Origin: Ecdyonurus torrentis
Lineage: Eukaryota > Arthropoda > Insecta > Ephemeroptera > Heptageniidae
Direction: 5' to 3'
DNA: 64,000 nt
NCBI GenBank assembly: GCA_949318235.1
Contig: OX439131.1
Span: 27,717,489-27,781,488 of the forward strand
In this document: positions 24,801-36,563 of the stretch, one piece after another
How positions within the stretch are numbered: the first letter of the stretch is position 1
Layout: every line of letters begins with the position of its first letter
Translations under genes and position numbers: made by a program
The notes under the pieces: generated by a model
What the model was told of the DNA's origin: nothing
Database searches by the model: none
What the model saw: only the letters and a program-made list of their open reading frames with translations

Positions 24801-25135
24801 GTATAATACTGTAATGTTATCATTTTCTTGAATTTTTATTGATCTATTTCATTCAGTAATTTAATTTAAAAAAAATTGATTTACAGGGAATTTTGGCTGC
24901 TGTTCCTTTGGCCTACTTATTACCTGCACTCAGCTACTGTCGTCTTGAAGAAGGATCTGTTTTTTCTCGCCGCAAATTTCCAGCACTTGTAACAGCGCTA
25001 TTTGGTGCCACAGTTGCTATCATGGGTACTGTGATGTTGATACTTCACTTTGATACAGCCAGTGAGTGCAGTCACGGAGCAATCATGCCGTACTGCAAAA
25101 TAACACCAATTATTCCTATAAATGTTACACATTAA
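16810..25135 (+). CDS. SLC38A11: Putative sodium-coupled neutral amino acid transporter 11
   Basis: Integral membrane amino acid transporter of the SLC38 (APC fold) family. Exons: 16810-16899, 20016-20072, 21962-22049, 22867-23076, 23345-23597, 23704-23936, 24330-24577, 24887-25135. They total 1428 nt, or 475 aa, with frame kept at every junction. The start ACCACCATGG is a strong Kozak site. After a polar N-terminus of about 60 residues come [20 protein letters not shown] (first helix signature), [106 protein letters not shown] and [14 protein letters not shown], about 11 membrane segments in the order known for SLC38A11. The exon 2 acceptor could also be 3 nt downstream (20019). Transport substrate of this subfamily is poorly defined. 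Intron 1 holds a 0.4 kb tetranucleotide array. Confidence 0.94.
18768..18863. repeat. (TA)n microsatellite
   Basis: About 96 bp of alternating TA in SLC38A11 intron 1. Confidence 0.9.
19204..19608. repeat. (GAAT)n tetranucleotide array, about 101 units
   Basis: About 405 bp of uninterrupted GAAT repeats in SLC38A11 intron 1. Read on the minus strand it gives an open frame of Ser-Phe-Ile-His repeats, which is an artefact of a 4 bp unit without stop codons in that phase series. Confidence 0.95.
24180..24313 (+). mobile_element. 3' end of a non-LTR retrotransposon
   Basis: A short GC-richer body (GTGCGGGTTGCC...) ends in AATAAAGCCTATTTTGAATTG and then ATTGA units, the usual 3' terminus of CR1/L2-type LINEs that end in short tandem repeats rather than poly(A). 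It lies in SLC38A11 intron 6. Confidence 0.55.
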
Positions 25136-25659
25136 TAAATTTCAGTATTTTTTACATTTCTTACGGTATTGTTCATAATTGTTACTGTATGTATACTGAT
25201 TTATGCATGATAATTCAATAGTTATTTTTAATAATGCATTTGAAAGATCAAAGCACTTAAATATTATTTAATTACTAATATTTTCATTTATTTTTTAACC
25301 TGAATATTTTAAAGGGACTTTTCTAGAGGTTAATGTGTTTTACTGCGTATTAGGAAATTTTTTAACAGGAAATATTTAGGTTAAATGTTTTTCGTTTTCT
25401 AGCGATTTAGATACAAATTTAAAGGAGAAAAGGGGATTTGTAAAAAAAAAAATAATAATAAATACTAATAGATAAAAGAATAACTACATGCTTTGAACCA
25501 AATGCTCTAAGGACCAAACGCTGCATGATTAAGTATGTAAGTAATTTGAGTTAGCCTGAAGATCAAGGTCCCATAATATTGTTATTAATTTATAAATGAC
25601 AATTAAAAGAGGAATTTTTTTTAGCCTTTTGGCTGACCCAAATATACATATTATATAAA

Positions 25660-25717
<58 letters not shown>

Positions 25718-26930
25718 ATATGTGTGTGTGTGTTTGTGTTATTTTACTCGTTTGATGTATAGTTTTTATATTGAATTTTAATTTTTGGAAAGGCTTGGAA
25801 AAAATTTGATCTGTTCTGATAAAAATTCTGTACTGTATTGAATACATGTAAATACAGCTATAGATAGACGCGGTGAATTGTATAAGGATTTTTGTTAAAC
25901 ATGCATATTGCTGTAATGAAATAAAAGAGAATCTGGGTAATATTAAAAAAGGAACTATTTAAAGTACCAGAGGAAATTTTGGGATAACCACGTACTTGTA
26001 TTAAAAAAAATAAATAAATAAATAAAAAGTACCGTTCTGCAGCCATCCAAAATTTTCTTATTTTTTGAATAATTCTTTTAAAAGGTAACTGTAGTTACAT
26101 AACACTATATGATTGATTTTCCCTACAAAATATACTCTATATTTAACAACCAAATATTATTGAAGAAGAAGAAGAAGAAGAAATTTAATAAGCATCATAT
26201 TGAAATATCCAAATAGCTATAACCTGTATATTGAAATTTGATCTCAACGTCAAAAAAACTGCGTGTACACAAATAATATATTACAATTAAAGATATCACA
26301 AAAAAAATATGTTACACTAATGAGCTATATAGACATATAAAGAATTCAAATATATTATAGGTATAAACAAATACCAAACTCTATATTTTAAAAACAAAAA
26401 AATACTCAAAATATTTTCATGCACCTCATAATATATCTCATGCACTGCAATATATTTACTATATTATATGTCTTGCGATAGTAAGTCTTTAAACTTAAGC
26501 ATTTCAATGCGCAATTTATTGCAATAGCATTATATCTATAATAAATGTTAAAGTGTAATAATTAATGAAGCCGAAGCCTATATTCTGTGTAAAAGCGTAA
26601 TTACTGTATAATTTACTTTGACATATTTTTGTGCTGATATAATTTTATGAACTGCGTATTATATGCATATTAAAACACATTGCAGTTTATAACATAAAAT
26701 TAAATTAACATAAAAAATATAATTAATTCAAATTGTGAACTACATTTCAGCCTAAATATAATACATGTTGATCAAGGTTTAAACATACCGTATAAACCTT
26801 CCATATTGATGTTCTAATGATTCCCTCCCATTTATTGTTCTTTATAATACTATGTATAGTTATGTAATATTATTTTTGTGAGGAAGGCGCCAAGTATAAA
26901 AAAAAATAACAATAAAATATTTAATGAATT
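25136..26930 (+). other. Probable 3'UTR of SLC38A11
   Basis: Continuous AT-rich DNA without ORFs after the stop codon. A candidate poly(A) signal AATAAAATATT lies near 26908-26918, giving a 3'UTR of about 1.8 kb. Earlier AATAAA words exist, so the end is uncertain. It includes a (TA)n run at about 25670-25712. Confidence 0.35.
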
Positions 26931-27399
26931 GTTGTGTATAAAAGTTCGTTTTATTTAGCGAAACTAATTACCTAAGACAAGCAATAACAAATATTAATTT
27001 TGAAAATCTACTTACAATAAATTAATTTATTAACATGAAAAAAATATAGTAACAAGAAAAATTAGCTTCAAATAATTTTAATAAATACATATTTTTAAAA
27101 TGAGTTTATTTGCGTAAGTTTGTACTGTAGCTCATAATTTTATAAACAGTTTTTAAAATACATAAAAAAAGTCTCAAGTTAATAATTTCTTAATTACATT
27201 TTCTTTATAGTATTATTCATATAATTTTGTTATAAATATATAAAGTGTTTCGTAAGAAAGAAGTGACGTTTACGCGTTAAAATTTCTTAAAAAGTAATGC
27301 GTTACAGGATAACACTATACTTTCAACGAAATATTACGACGTAACATACTGTATATTACTTTTGTGTAAAAAGTAACGACATTACGCAACTTCGTTTGG

Positions 27400-27900
27400 T
27401 GCCTTTACTGACTAAGTTCGGATATCTGAGACTTTTAATAATTATATAAGCTCTAAAAATATATTTGGTGTGTGTTATGTACGGGCTAAACTATCACGCA
27501 GCTTCGATACATGACGAAGTTTACATTTGCTATCGTTCCAATTAAAGTTATCGGTTGTCGCCATCAATACACGATACTCTCACGATAGCTAAATCCCCCT
27601 GGAAGTCATTTAGACAAATGTAACGCCTGGGTGACTTTGTTTATCTCAGTCACTTCCCAGCAACCAGAGCTAATCCCTAATCTAAAACCTCATGATTCCT
27701 AAGCTAAACCTGCCATGGGTGAGATGATCCCTGATCAGTCGTATATCTGAGCGCGGAATGCACCTCTGTATAATACTTGCTGTGCGATCTGGCTAAATCC
27801 CAATGACCACGTTCGCGATGGATTTTGTTAAAAATTATCAGCAAAGTGGTCACTTACTTTGGCCACTGCGCGCAAATTCAGCAAACATTGCCAATATTAT
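27400..27900. other. Unexplained GC-richer block
   Basis: Sequence that is markedly less AT-rich than its surroundings, with several GGGATTAG/CTAATCCC-like words (GAGCTAATCCCTAATC, GGCTAAATCCCAATG) and no long ORF, tRNA box or inverted end that I can see. It could be an old repeat or a regulatory element. Confidence 0.3.
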
Positions 27901-28794
27901 ATAAATTGGCAATAACAATACAATTACAAATGATAGTCAACACAATAACACAAAATTCACAACATACATAATTTAATGTAAATAATAATAATAAAAAGAA
28001 TAAACAAAATCACAAATATTTGATATAAAATATCAGAGTTGGTCCTGTAAAAATTCACTCGCAGAACAATATTGTTTATTTAATAAAAAGTCTTAAAGTT
28101 TTTTATTCTTTTTTTTTTCTTTATAATTTGGCTGTAATTAAGGCTGTTATGTTTTCTTAATTCCAAGGGTAGACTGGTCATGAATTTTTAAACTGCCTCA
28201 AAAGGATCCCTATTACAAATTTCATGGTCAATATAAAGTAGTAAAGAACTAGATATTTCATTTATATATATATATATTAATATTATATATACATATCGTT
28301 GATCGTATGTAAACGTAATTGATTGTTGAGTCATGGAAAGTAAATTTTTCACCCCCTTTTACATGGGTAGTTTTCAACTGTTTTTGCTATATTTAATAAT
28401 CATATTATTAACAATATTACAACATACTACCCCACTCAATATAATATTATTTTTGTAATCAATATTTACCAAATGGTATTTTGATCAATAAGAAAGATGA
28501 AACTGAAATATTTTTCAAAATCATTAAATATATGGTATAATACAATTAGAAGTGTCAGTCAGGAAGAGGAGTTATAGTAATAGAAAATATAAATAAAATT
28601 ATAATCTTATTTTTACGTAATCGTAAAGAGAGCAAGCAACCTGTGACTTTGAGAACTTTAATATAATAATAATAAAATATGTACTCATTATACATACATA
28701 AACCCTCTTTGACATATGACAAGAACGCGGAGTAACAATATTTCAGTAATTTGTGCGGTACCTCTTTGCCTTTGCATGTCATTTTTTATATTTA

Positions 28795-29136
28795 TAGGAA
28801 TAGACCGGAGAAAAACATGAGCATTTATATCACAAAACACTTGATGGGATATACATAAATAACATTAGTTTGTTTCAAAACCCAACAGTAGCCCCGTAGC
28901 AGAGATTAGAAAAATTCGATTTATGCAACCCGCACAACATTTTCATACTAATTTTTGCATGTTTCTGACGTCATAAACACGAATTTTCACGCAAATTGCA
29001 TACTTTACAGTTTTTTCACGCTCTCTCGTGGGGCTACATTAACATTCTGGTAAAAATTGTCATCAGTTTTGAAGATCCCATTTCGTGTTTATTCATTAAA
29101 AAGCACATGTTGTTTTATGCGGTCTATGGCTTTATT
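28795..29136. mobile_element. Diverged copy of the MITE at 9405
   Basis: Collinear with the reverse complement of 9405-9717. Shared words include ACTTGATGGG, TTTATGCAACCCGCACAACATTTT, TACATTCTGGTAAAAATT, TCATCAG and GTGTTTA. The terminal repeats are degraded here, so it is the older copy. Confidence 0.6.
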
Positions 29137-29685
29137 GTGTAAAATAGTTTAGTTCATTAAATCAACCAATTTCCTCTTGTATACTATATAGGACCTACAT
29201 AATTGCTTCCGTTTGCGTGTAATTTTGATAAGTATAATATTATGCCATTACACTTATATAGGAATATACCGAACATAATAAGAGAATATTATAATGTAAA
29301 TTATGGTTTTATAGATTCGCGCAATAAACTTTATAATAGTTATAATCTATATAGAGAAGAGACATATTATCATGTATGATAAAAATGATAAGTTATATAG
29401 TTAATAATATAAATATAATAAAATTGTAGTTTAGAACATTACAATCAATTGAACGTTACAAAATATGTAAATTTAGGGACAGTCCCCGTCGTTAAAATCT
29501 CCTTGGCATATGTACCAACTTTTTAAAATACAATGAAGATCGTATATGGCAAATAAGAACCTTTTGAATACACACACACACACACACACACTCACTCACT
29601 CACTCACTCACACACGAATACAAAAAAAGCAATGAAAATCATTTTAGTTCTACATGAAATGTAACATTAAATACTTTAAACATTT

Positions 29686-29762
29686 GCGACCGGGAAGAAT
29701 CGAACTTCCATCTCCTGAAAACAACAAGTGTCGCAGGTGCTCTACCACTGAACTACAGTCGC
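29686..29762 (-). tRNA. tRNA-like gene or pseudogene with expanded anticodon arm
   Basis: On the minus strand: acceptor GCGACTG pairs with CGGTCGC; D arm GTTC-AGTGGTA-GAGC (A box); T arm GGAAG-TTCGATT-CTTCC (B box, all 5 bp paired); then A as discriminator. The anticodon arm CCTG...CAGG spans 24 nt instead of 17, leaving a 16 nt loop. No normal 7 nt loop with U33 forms, so the anticodon cannot be assigned. It is either an intron-containing tRNA, a pseudogene or a SINE head. Confidence 0.5.
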
Positions 29763-30684
29763 GTAATAGGTATGAGAAATCTTGTAGAAATATTGCAATT
29801 CATGTAGTGTGCTCAAGTTTTCATTTTTTTTTTTTTTTTTAAATGAAGATGGAGGGACGTGTTAAAAGGTAGCAAATCTGGATCGCGCGTGTGTGTGTGT
29901 GTTTTATATACTGTATGTATAATATGGCACAAAGCGCAAAGAAGCAATGTTGAATTAACTTTGCCAAGTACATTTTCTACATGATCGGAACATTTACAGC
30001 AATATTTTGTAATGATCAATTACTTTAATCATTAACGAATTATTACCTTTTCATTCATTATTTTATCATATATCCCAGTCTATCTACATTCTGTACAACA
30101 TTATTACAGAAGTTTCATTTTCCTAAATTTTACACGTATATCGACTTATTATTGAGTAACCGACTGCAATAATGACAAAAAGACAGATAAAATTGTTAAT
30201 TTTTAGAGGCCACATGCCACATGTTAAATAATGACATCAAGATAATACACTGCACCCGATATTACAATTGCAAAAATAATAAATAAATAAAAATAAGCAC
30301 GCATCTGCAACAGCACTTTGTTATGTTAATTATGTTATGTCACGTTAACTTATTTTTACGTTTGTCGTATTAAATTAATCACATAATTAGTAAATATAAT
30401 TAGATTGTAATTTTACTAGACTAGATAAAAAGTAGACGTTTGTAACGAAAGACCGATACATTTTGTAATTAATCGGGCAGTCTGTTCCGAGTCTTAAAGT
30501 TTGGAAAGCTAACAGGAAGAAAATAGACGATTAATCCAATATCAGTTTTAATTTTTATGGTTTTGGCATTTAAGTTATAAAACTTCCTTACATCGGTACT
30601 TTACTTAATACACATGATCCTTGATATAATCTCCAAGGTACCATTTTTATATAACTCACCTGACAATATAGGATTGTTTGGCAC

Positions 30685-30718
<34 letters not shown>

Positions 30719-30831
30719 GGGAGGAATGTTTACAAGCAGTTTTGCGATTTTTCAACTATTGAGCGGAGGAATTTCATCGCATCTTTCTTTTAGTTGATAT
30801 GTATGATAAAAGGTTAAACATCAAATTACAT

Positions 30832-30881
30832 CTATATCTCCTCAAACAGAAGAAATAATAAAAAAAAAAAAATAGTAACTT

Positions 30882-30914
<33 letters not shown>

Positions 30915-31233
30915 GCGTTGATAATTAATTACGCAGCCGCTTATTATTTTTCCATAAGTTTTCAAAACGGTTGTATAGGTAAAACATAATTCTAATGGTT
31001 CACTTTTTATTCAATGTTGATTAACGGCAATGATTTTTTTTTTTTTTAATTCTATGGTTAAAAATACGTAAAAGTATGACTAGTATTCCTCAATTAAATA
31101 TCTCCGGAATCGGCGCAGTTTCTCAAAAAATCTTCACACACACACACACACACACACACAAAATAATAATAATAAAATTAAAAAAATAATGACAATAAAA
31201 GTGTTTCTCTATAAGCGTAATGATACGTATACG

Positions 31234-31264
<31 letters not shown>

Positions 31265-31651
31265 ATATATAGCGCGCGGGAAATCTAAGGGTCCCCAAAT
31301 TTAACATTACGCTTATAGAGAAAAACTTTTATTATTATTATTTTGTGTGTGTGTGTGTGTGTGTGAAGATTTTTTGAGAAACTGCACCGATTCCGGAGAT
31401 ATTTAATTGAGGAATACTAGTCATACTTTTACGTAATTTTAACCATAGAATTTTTTAAAGAATTTTTTCATTACCGTTAACCAACATTGAATAAAAAGTT
31501 AACCATTAGAATTATATTTTACCTACACGACCATTTTGAAAACTTTTGGAAAAATAATAAGCGGCTGCGTAATTAATTATCAACGCGCCAAAAAAAAAAT
31601 CAGAGTTACTATTTTTCTTGATTTCTTCTGTTTGCGAGGTATACCGATAAG
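30832..31651. mobile_element. 0.8 kb palindromic element with diverged arms
   Basis: Left arm (about 30832-31230) and right arm (about 31303-31651) are inverted copies. Markers present in both are ACAGAAGAAAT, GATAATTAATTACGCAGCC, TCTAATGGTT, AAGTATGACTAGTATTCC, ATATCTCCGGAATCGG and CTATAAGCGTAATG. A (CA)n/(GT)n run occupies matching positions in each arm. The spacer contains a T tract and GCGCGCGGGAAATC. Several point differences and length changes show the arms are evolving apart. Confidence 0.7.
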
Positions 31652-32714
31652 CTCCGTTAAAATAATAATAAATAAGCTCATTAATAGTAAGATATAATAG
31701 TTTAATAGTATAAGTTTATTTTATTATTGTATTTAATACTGAAAAGGTTATCGCAGCTCCAAGCAAAAACTTGCGGACACTAATGTAAAATAATTTGAAT
31801 TGTCGTATTTTATCATACTTCAATAAAAAGAAAAGTTACCATAATATATCCAGACCGACTTTTTGCAAAATCGCAACTCTTCTCTAAGACTCCCCCCCCC
31901 CCCCCCCCCCCCTTACATGATGTATTTAAGAAAACTTATCACTATCACTATATAGGTTCACTCATAAGTTAGTTATATAAAAATGGTAACTCAGAGATGA
32001 TAGCAAAGTCCATGCTATATTTTCTTCACATTGAATAAATCAAAATCAAAGTGATTTATTTTTCCAATCCTGATTGCAATTTAGAATTAGCTTTATTGAA
32101 TTTGACTTTCCAACGATGTTATCTCTTCTCCTTATTTTCTCCGACCCCTTTTAAGAAAAATGGGAATTGATAAGTATCTCTAGAATTTGTAAGTTGGTTC
32201 TTTCCAAATTAAAGCATACTAAAATTAAAAAAAAAAATAAATAAAAAAAAACAAAAACAAACAAAAACAAATGCTTTACGATTGAAATAATAAAAAGAAG
32301 AAATTTTATATCCACTTAAATTAATAGCCTAAAAATTGAAATTTCAAAATTAAATATCCTAGATCAATTTCAGCATGGTGTATTCACAACTTTTATTTTG
32401 AAAAATTCGCATACGAGTTGCATTTGACGAACACTATTTTATGGTCACCAATCCGTCATTAGTACCTCTGCTTAATTCATTTTATTGGTAAAATAATTCT
32501 TTACAATAAATGAATAAATACATAATAAATTTAGTCAATCTAGAACGTAATTGAAAGGCAATGCATGGATGAGCGAGGGTATACAAAATTAAGTGATGTA
32601 TTGTCATATTTATTAAATATCGATTGCAATTATTGGCGCATAAAACGACGTCCCAATACTGCTAATGTTATGTTAACTTCTTTATTAACTTCTCTCTCTC
32701 AATCAATCTCCCCA

Positions 32715-32751
<37 letters not shown>

Positions 32752-32849
32752 CCTGATTAATTATTTGCATTTAAAAAAACAAAAAAAACAACTTACTTTT
32801 GTGCTAGTATAAAAAATTGTCATATTGCGGAACTTCTAATCCACTTTTT

Positions 32850-32850
<1 letters not shown>

Positions 32851-32907
<57 letters not shown>
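32851..32907. repeat. 57 nt poly(A) tract
   Basis: Uninterrupted A run. It could be the tail of a retroposed element, but the sequence upstream shows no recognisable body. Confidence 0.9.
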
Positions 32908-32911
<4 letters not shown>

Positions 32912-34560
32912 ACTGAACATAAACATGCTGGAATAAAATATTACGAGAATGTAAAATGCGTGAGTTTAGTTAAGAACTCCTTATCCTACTACGCGCGGAT
33001 CTAATATTTCTATAAACCATTTCCATCTTCCGTTATCGTAATATATATAAATAAACTTACATCTTATAAATAATTAATCAGATCGGTCCCATATTTGAAA
33101 TTTGCAAGCTAAACGAATGTGCTTGACAAATGATCCGAAGGCCATAAAACAATAGAAAAAGGGTTGATTAATTGTGGACTTCAACCGAAATTACTTCTAA
33201 TATGATTCTTGAACTTAAAAGTAATGTCATACAGACTTAAACTTCTTTTTCTAGAATAAAATTTATTTAGATTATTGATGAAAATAATAATTAAATAAAA
33301 AATGTAATATATAATAATAATAATAGAAAAAAATTATATAATAATAATAATAAGCTATAGAGTGCGAGCGCTTGACGTCTTAATAAATGCACTTCGATGC
33401 CATAGTTGAGCAACAAATAACATTGCTTAGCATAGGACAAATGAGAGTTTTCACTATTAAAAAAAATCATCATTTTTCTCGCTTACTTGAAAACCTAATT
33501 CAACTGTTTAATAGCATCAATTCTCTGAAAAAAATTGCTAAGTATTTTTAAACTGGTAAAATGTGCCATTTTTCCATACCGGCCCATGTTATTTAGTACT
33601 CACTTATGGCGTTGACTTAAACATGAATGCAACCACCCTATTGCTTATTTTAATTTTTATTTATATTAAAATTCTAATTTCAAGCAAAGAAAAAAAGGAA
33701 TTTAAAATATTCAATTTAATAAAAAGTATAATAAAAATAATAAATTACCACGAGATGAAATATTGAAAAAGATTTTATAACAATAAACTTATAGTAGTCA
33801 TCCCGAATTATTATAATTATATTACACAGTATGTGGTGATTCGTTTTCCAGACTTCAGAAGTTTTGGTCAGAACTATATTTTTAAATCATATCAATCATT
33901 AGACTAGCAAGATGAATTCATGCGAATTCATAGCAATGCGAAAATTACGAGGTATTTTTCTTAAATTATTTAAAACGATTAGGGTACAGCGATAATTGAT
34001 ATGATCAATTTGTTTCCGGTTATACATTTAAGATCTGCTCAATTGATGTTTTCAAGAGTGGACATTACATAAAATAAAAATTTTAAGGAAGATACTTAAT
34101 TATAAATTACAAACATTTTCTAATTTATGAAATTTCATCTTTATAAAGTGGATTTGCCCGACGTTTCTAGGTTTCACGCATCCCATTTCCATTAAAAAAA
34201 TCGCAACGTTGTGCGTTTTTCTAATTTCATTAAGTTACCTTTATACATAATATATATATATCCCGGTCAATACTTTAAAAAAAATAATAATAATAAAAAA
34301 ATTATTTATCAGCCCAACTGACAGGCAAGCGTAAACCGAAACGTAATCTTATTTTAATTGCAAAAATCCCCTTTCTAGAAAATCCATAGCCGAGATTGTG
34401 TTCCACGATAAAGATATTTTAAAATAGTATAAAAATGACGCTCCTTTGGTCGTTCCAATAGTCACATATCCTCGAAAGTGATAAATTTCCATCCTCAGTC
34501 CAATCTAATCAATTTAATCTAAAATTTAATTGGCTATTGCAAATATGTTTTTAGTTATGT

Positions 34561-34561
<1 letters not shown>

Positions 34562-34611
<50 letters not shown>
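34562..34611. repeat. (GA)n microsatellite
   Basis: Fifty bases of alternating GA in the intergenic region. Confidence 0.95.
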
Positions 34612-34614
<3 letters not shown>

Positions 34615-36563
34615 TTGTAACAAAATGCACGAAACAAGTCTTTCTTTTTGTCCTAATCCTTATTCACCAAGTGGCCACATTTTAACAAAAATTTTACTTG
34701 AAACTACTAAAATTGCGTGGCTTGATATGCTACTCCTATTTGAATTTCTGCTTATTTAATTTGCTTTCCATCTTGCTAATTTGTATGGGATATTAAATTT
34801 TTATTTTCCTCTCTTTAAATACTTTTAAAAACATAAATCTATCTAAATTAATTTATTAAGAAAATATCCTAAGTTGAAAAATATTAAACTTTTACTTTCC
34901 AAGACTATCAATGTTAAAATAATAATAAAGAAAAAGGGATCAACATATTATTTAAGTCTATAAATAACATATCATAATATTTGTATATAAATATATATAA
35001 TATATATACAGTATATATATAAATTGCCTACCACTGATTATATTAAACCAGAAACTAATTAATATTATTTAATTACCTAAATATCTAAGAGGCAAAATAT
35101 TCTAAAATAGATATTGATGGTGTTTATTATTGTATTTCTTTTCACACATTATTTTCATATTCTTTATTAAAGGAGTACATTTCAATAAAGAGCAATAATG
35201 CACAGTATTATTGTAATTAAGAATAGTGCATACCAAAGCTTTTTAGGTGAAACTACTGCATCATCAACTAAAGGCAATTAAAACCATCATTAAATTAAAA
35301 AAAAAATTTAAATTTTGTAGGTTAAACTTTTCTATCTTGGAATTTGGAGTATACATTGGTTATACAGTAGAATCCATAATGTGATAGAGAAGTTTAACTT
35401 GCGTACCCAACTCAGACTTTTTTAAAATGGCATACTTTTTTTTTTTTTTTTTTTAATGTACATTTTTTTTTAATGTAAGATATCCTAATAAAGCAAAAAC
35501 AATTACTTTCAAATAACAATGAAAAGAGAAATATAATACCATTTAAACATTAAAATGTATTGCAAATACAATGTTTTACTTTTTTTTTGTATACACGAAC
35601 GTATAAAATCTGTAAATATGGATGAAATTGATGAGAAATGAAATTTAAATTTGAAACTATTTTATAATTTAACAACCACATAAAAAATGTTAGGAATTTT
35701 TTTTTTTTTATAATATGGATATGCACTTAATGAATGGTATTATATACCCTAGTTTTGAAAAGCGTTTTTCTTAAAACTTTGTACAACTGCATAGAGGGAA
35801 CAATGCTGAATAATAGGTAATAATAATAATAAAAAGACAACATAATTGTAAGATACACACGGTAAATGTTAGAATCTTAATGACTAAAAAGTTTGACAAT
35901 ATGATAAACTTTCTTTTTGTTGAAATAAATCTAAATCTCCTTACTATACCAATTTTTTTTATTTTTTTATTTTATTATTAACTGTGGTCAAAAAAATCTA
36001 TCTTATTTGTATTTGTATATTATCAACTTTAATGATAGTGGGAAGTACTCTTAATATAATATGTAATAGAACAATTTTGAGTTATTTGTTTTGAATAGTG
36101 AATAGCATTGTGCCCATATACATGGCATACTATATACTAAACCCCAAACATAAAGACAGAGAGAAAGTGACAACTGTTTTTGTATAAATTTACAATTATA
36201 ATACATCATATAATATTTCATTACAAAACAACTGCTAAATTTAGATAAATAATATATAGAATTTTAATTGTACTTTCTGACAAAATTAAAACATTTTTAA
36301 TCCAAAAAACAACAACTTACATATCATGTTTTGTAAACACAGAAAAATTTTCAAGAAAGAAAGAAAGAAAAAAAAAAAAAAAAAAAAAACGTAAAATGTA
36401 AAGGAAGGGTTGTAAATGTATGTTAATTTAGGGGCAAGTATTAATTTGCCCAAGAGGGTGAATTGTAGTTTGTTCAACCTATGTTTCCACTAAAAAAAGA
36501 ACTATTTACATTAGAGAGGTTCAGGTACTATTAAGGGCGAGACAGAAGCAAGAAAATGTACTA

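Larger units (their letters stand above)
26931..36563. other. Intergenic region between SLC38A11 and RPRD2
   Basis: No coding region can be supported. It holds long homopolymer tracts (A at 32851-32907; T at about 30686-30715 and 31235-31262; C at 31892-31912), (CA)n at 29573-29590, (TA)n at 32719-32747, a MITE copy, a tRNA-like sequence and a large palindrome. The stretch below about 36480 probably belongs to the RPRD2 3'UTR. Confidence 0.5.

Noticed and set aside
27400..27900. Possible tRNA or small protein gene in the GC-richer block
   Set aside because: No A/B box pair and no ORF of useful length on either strand.
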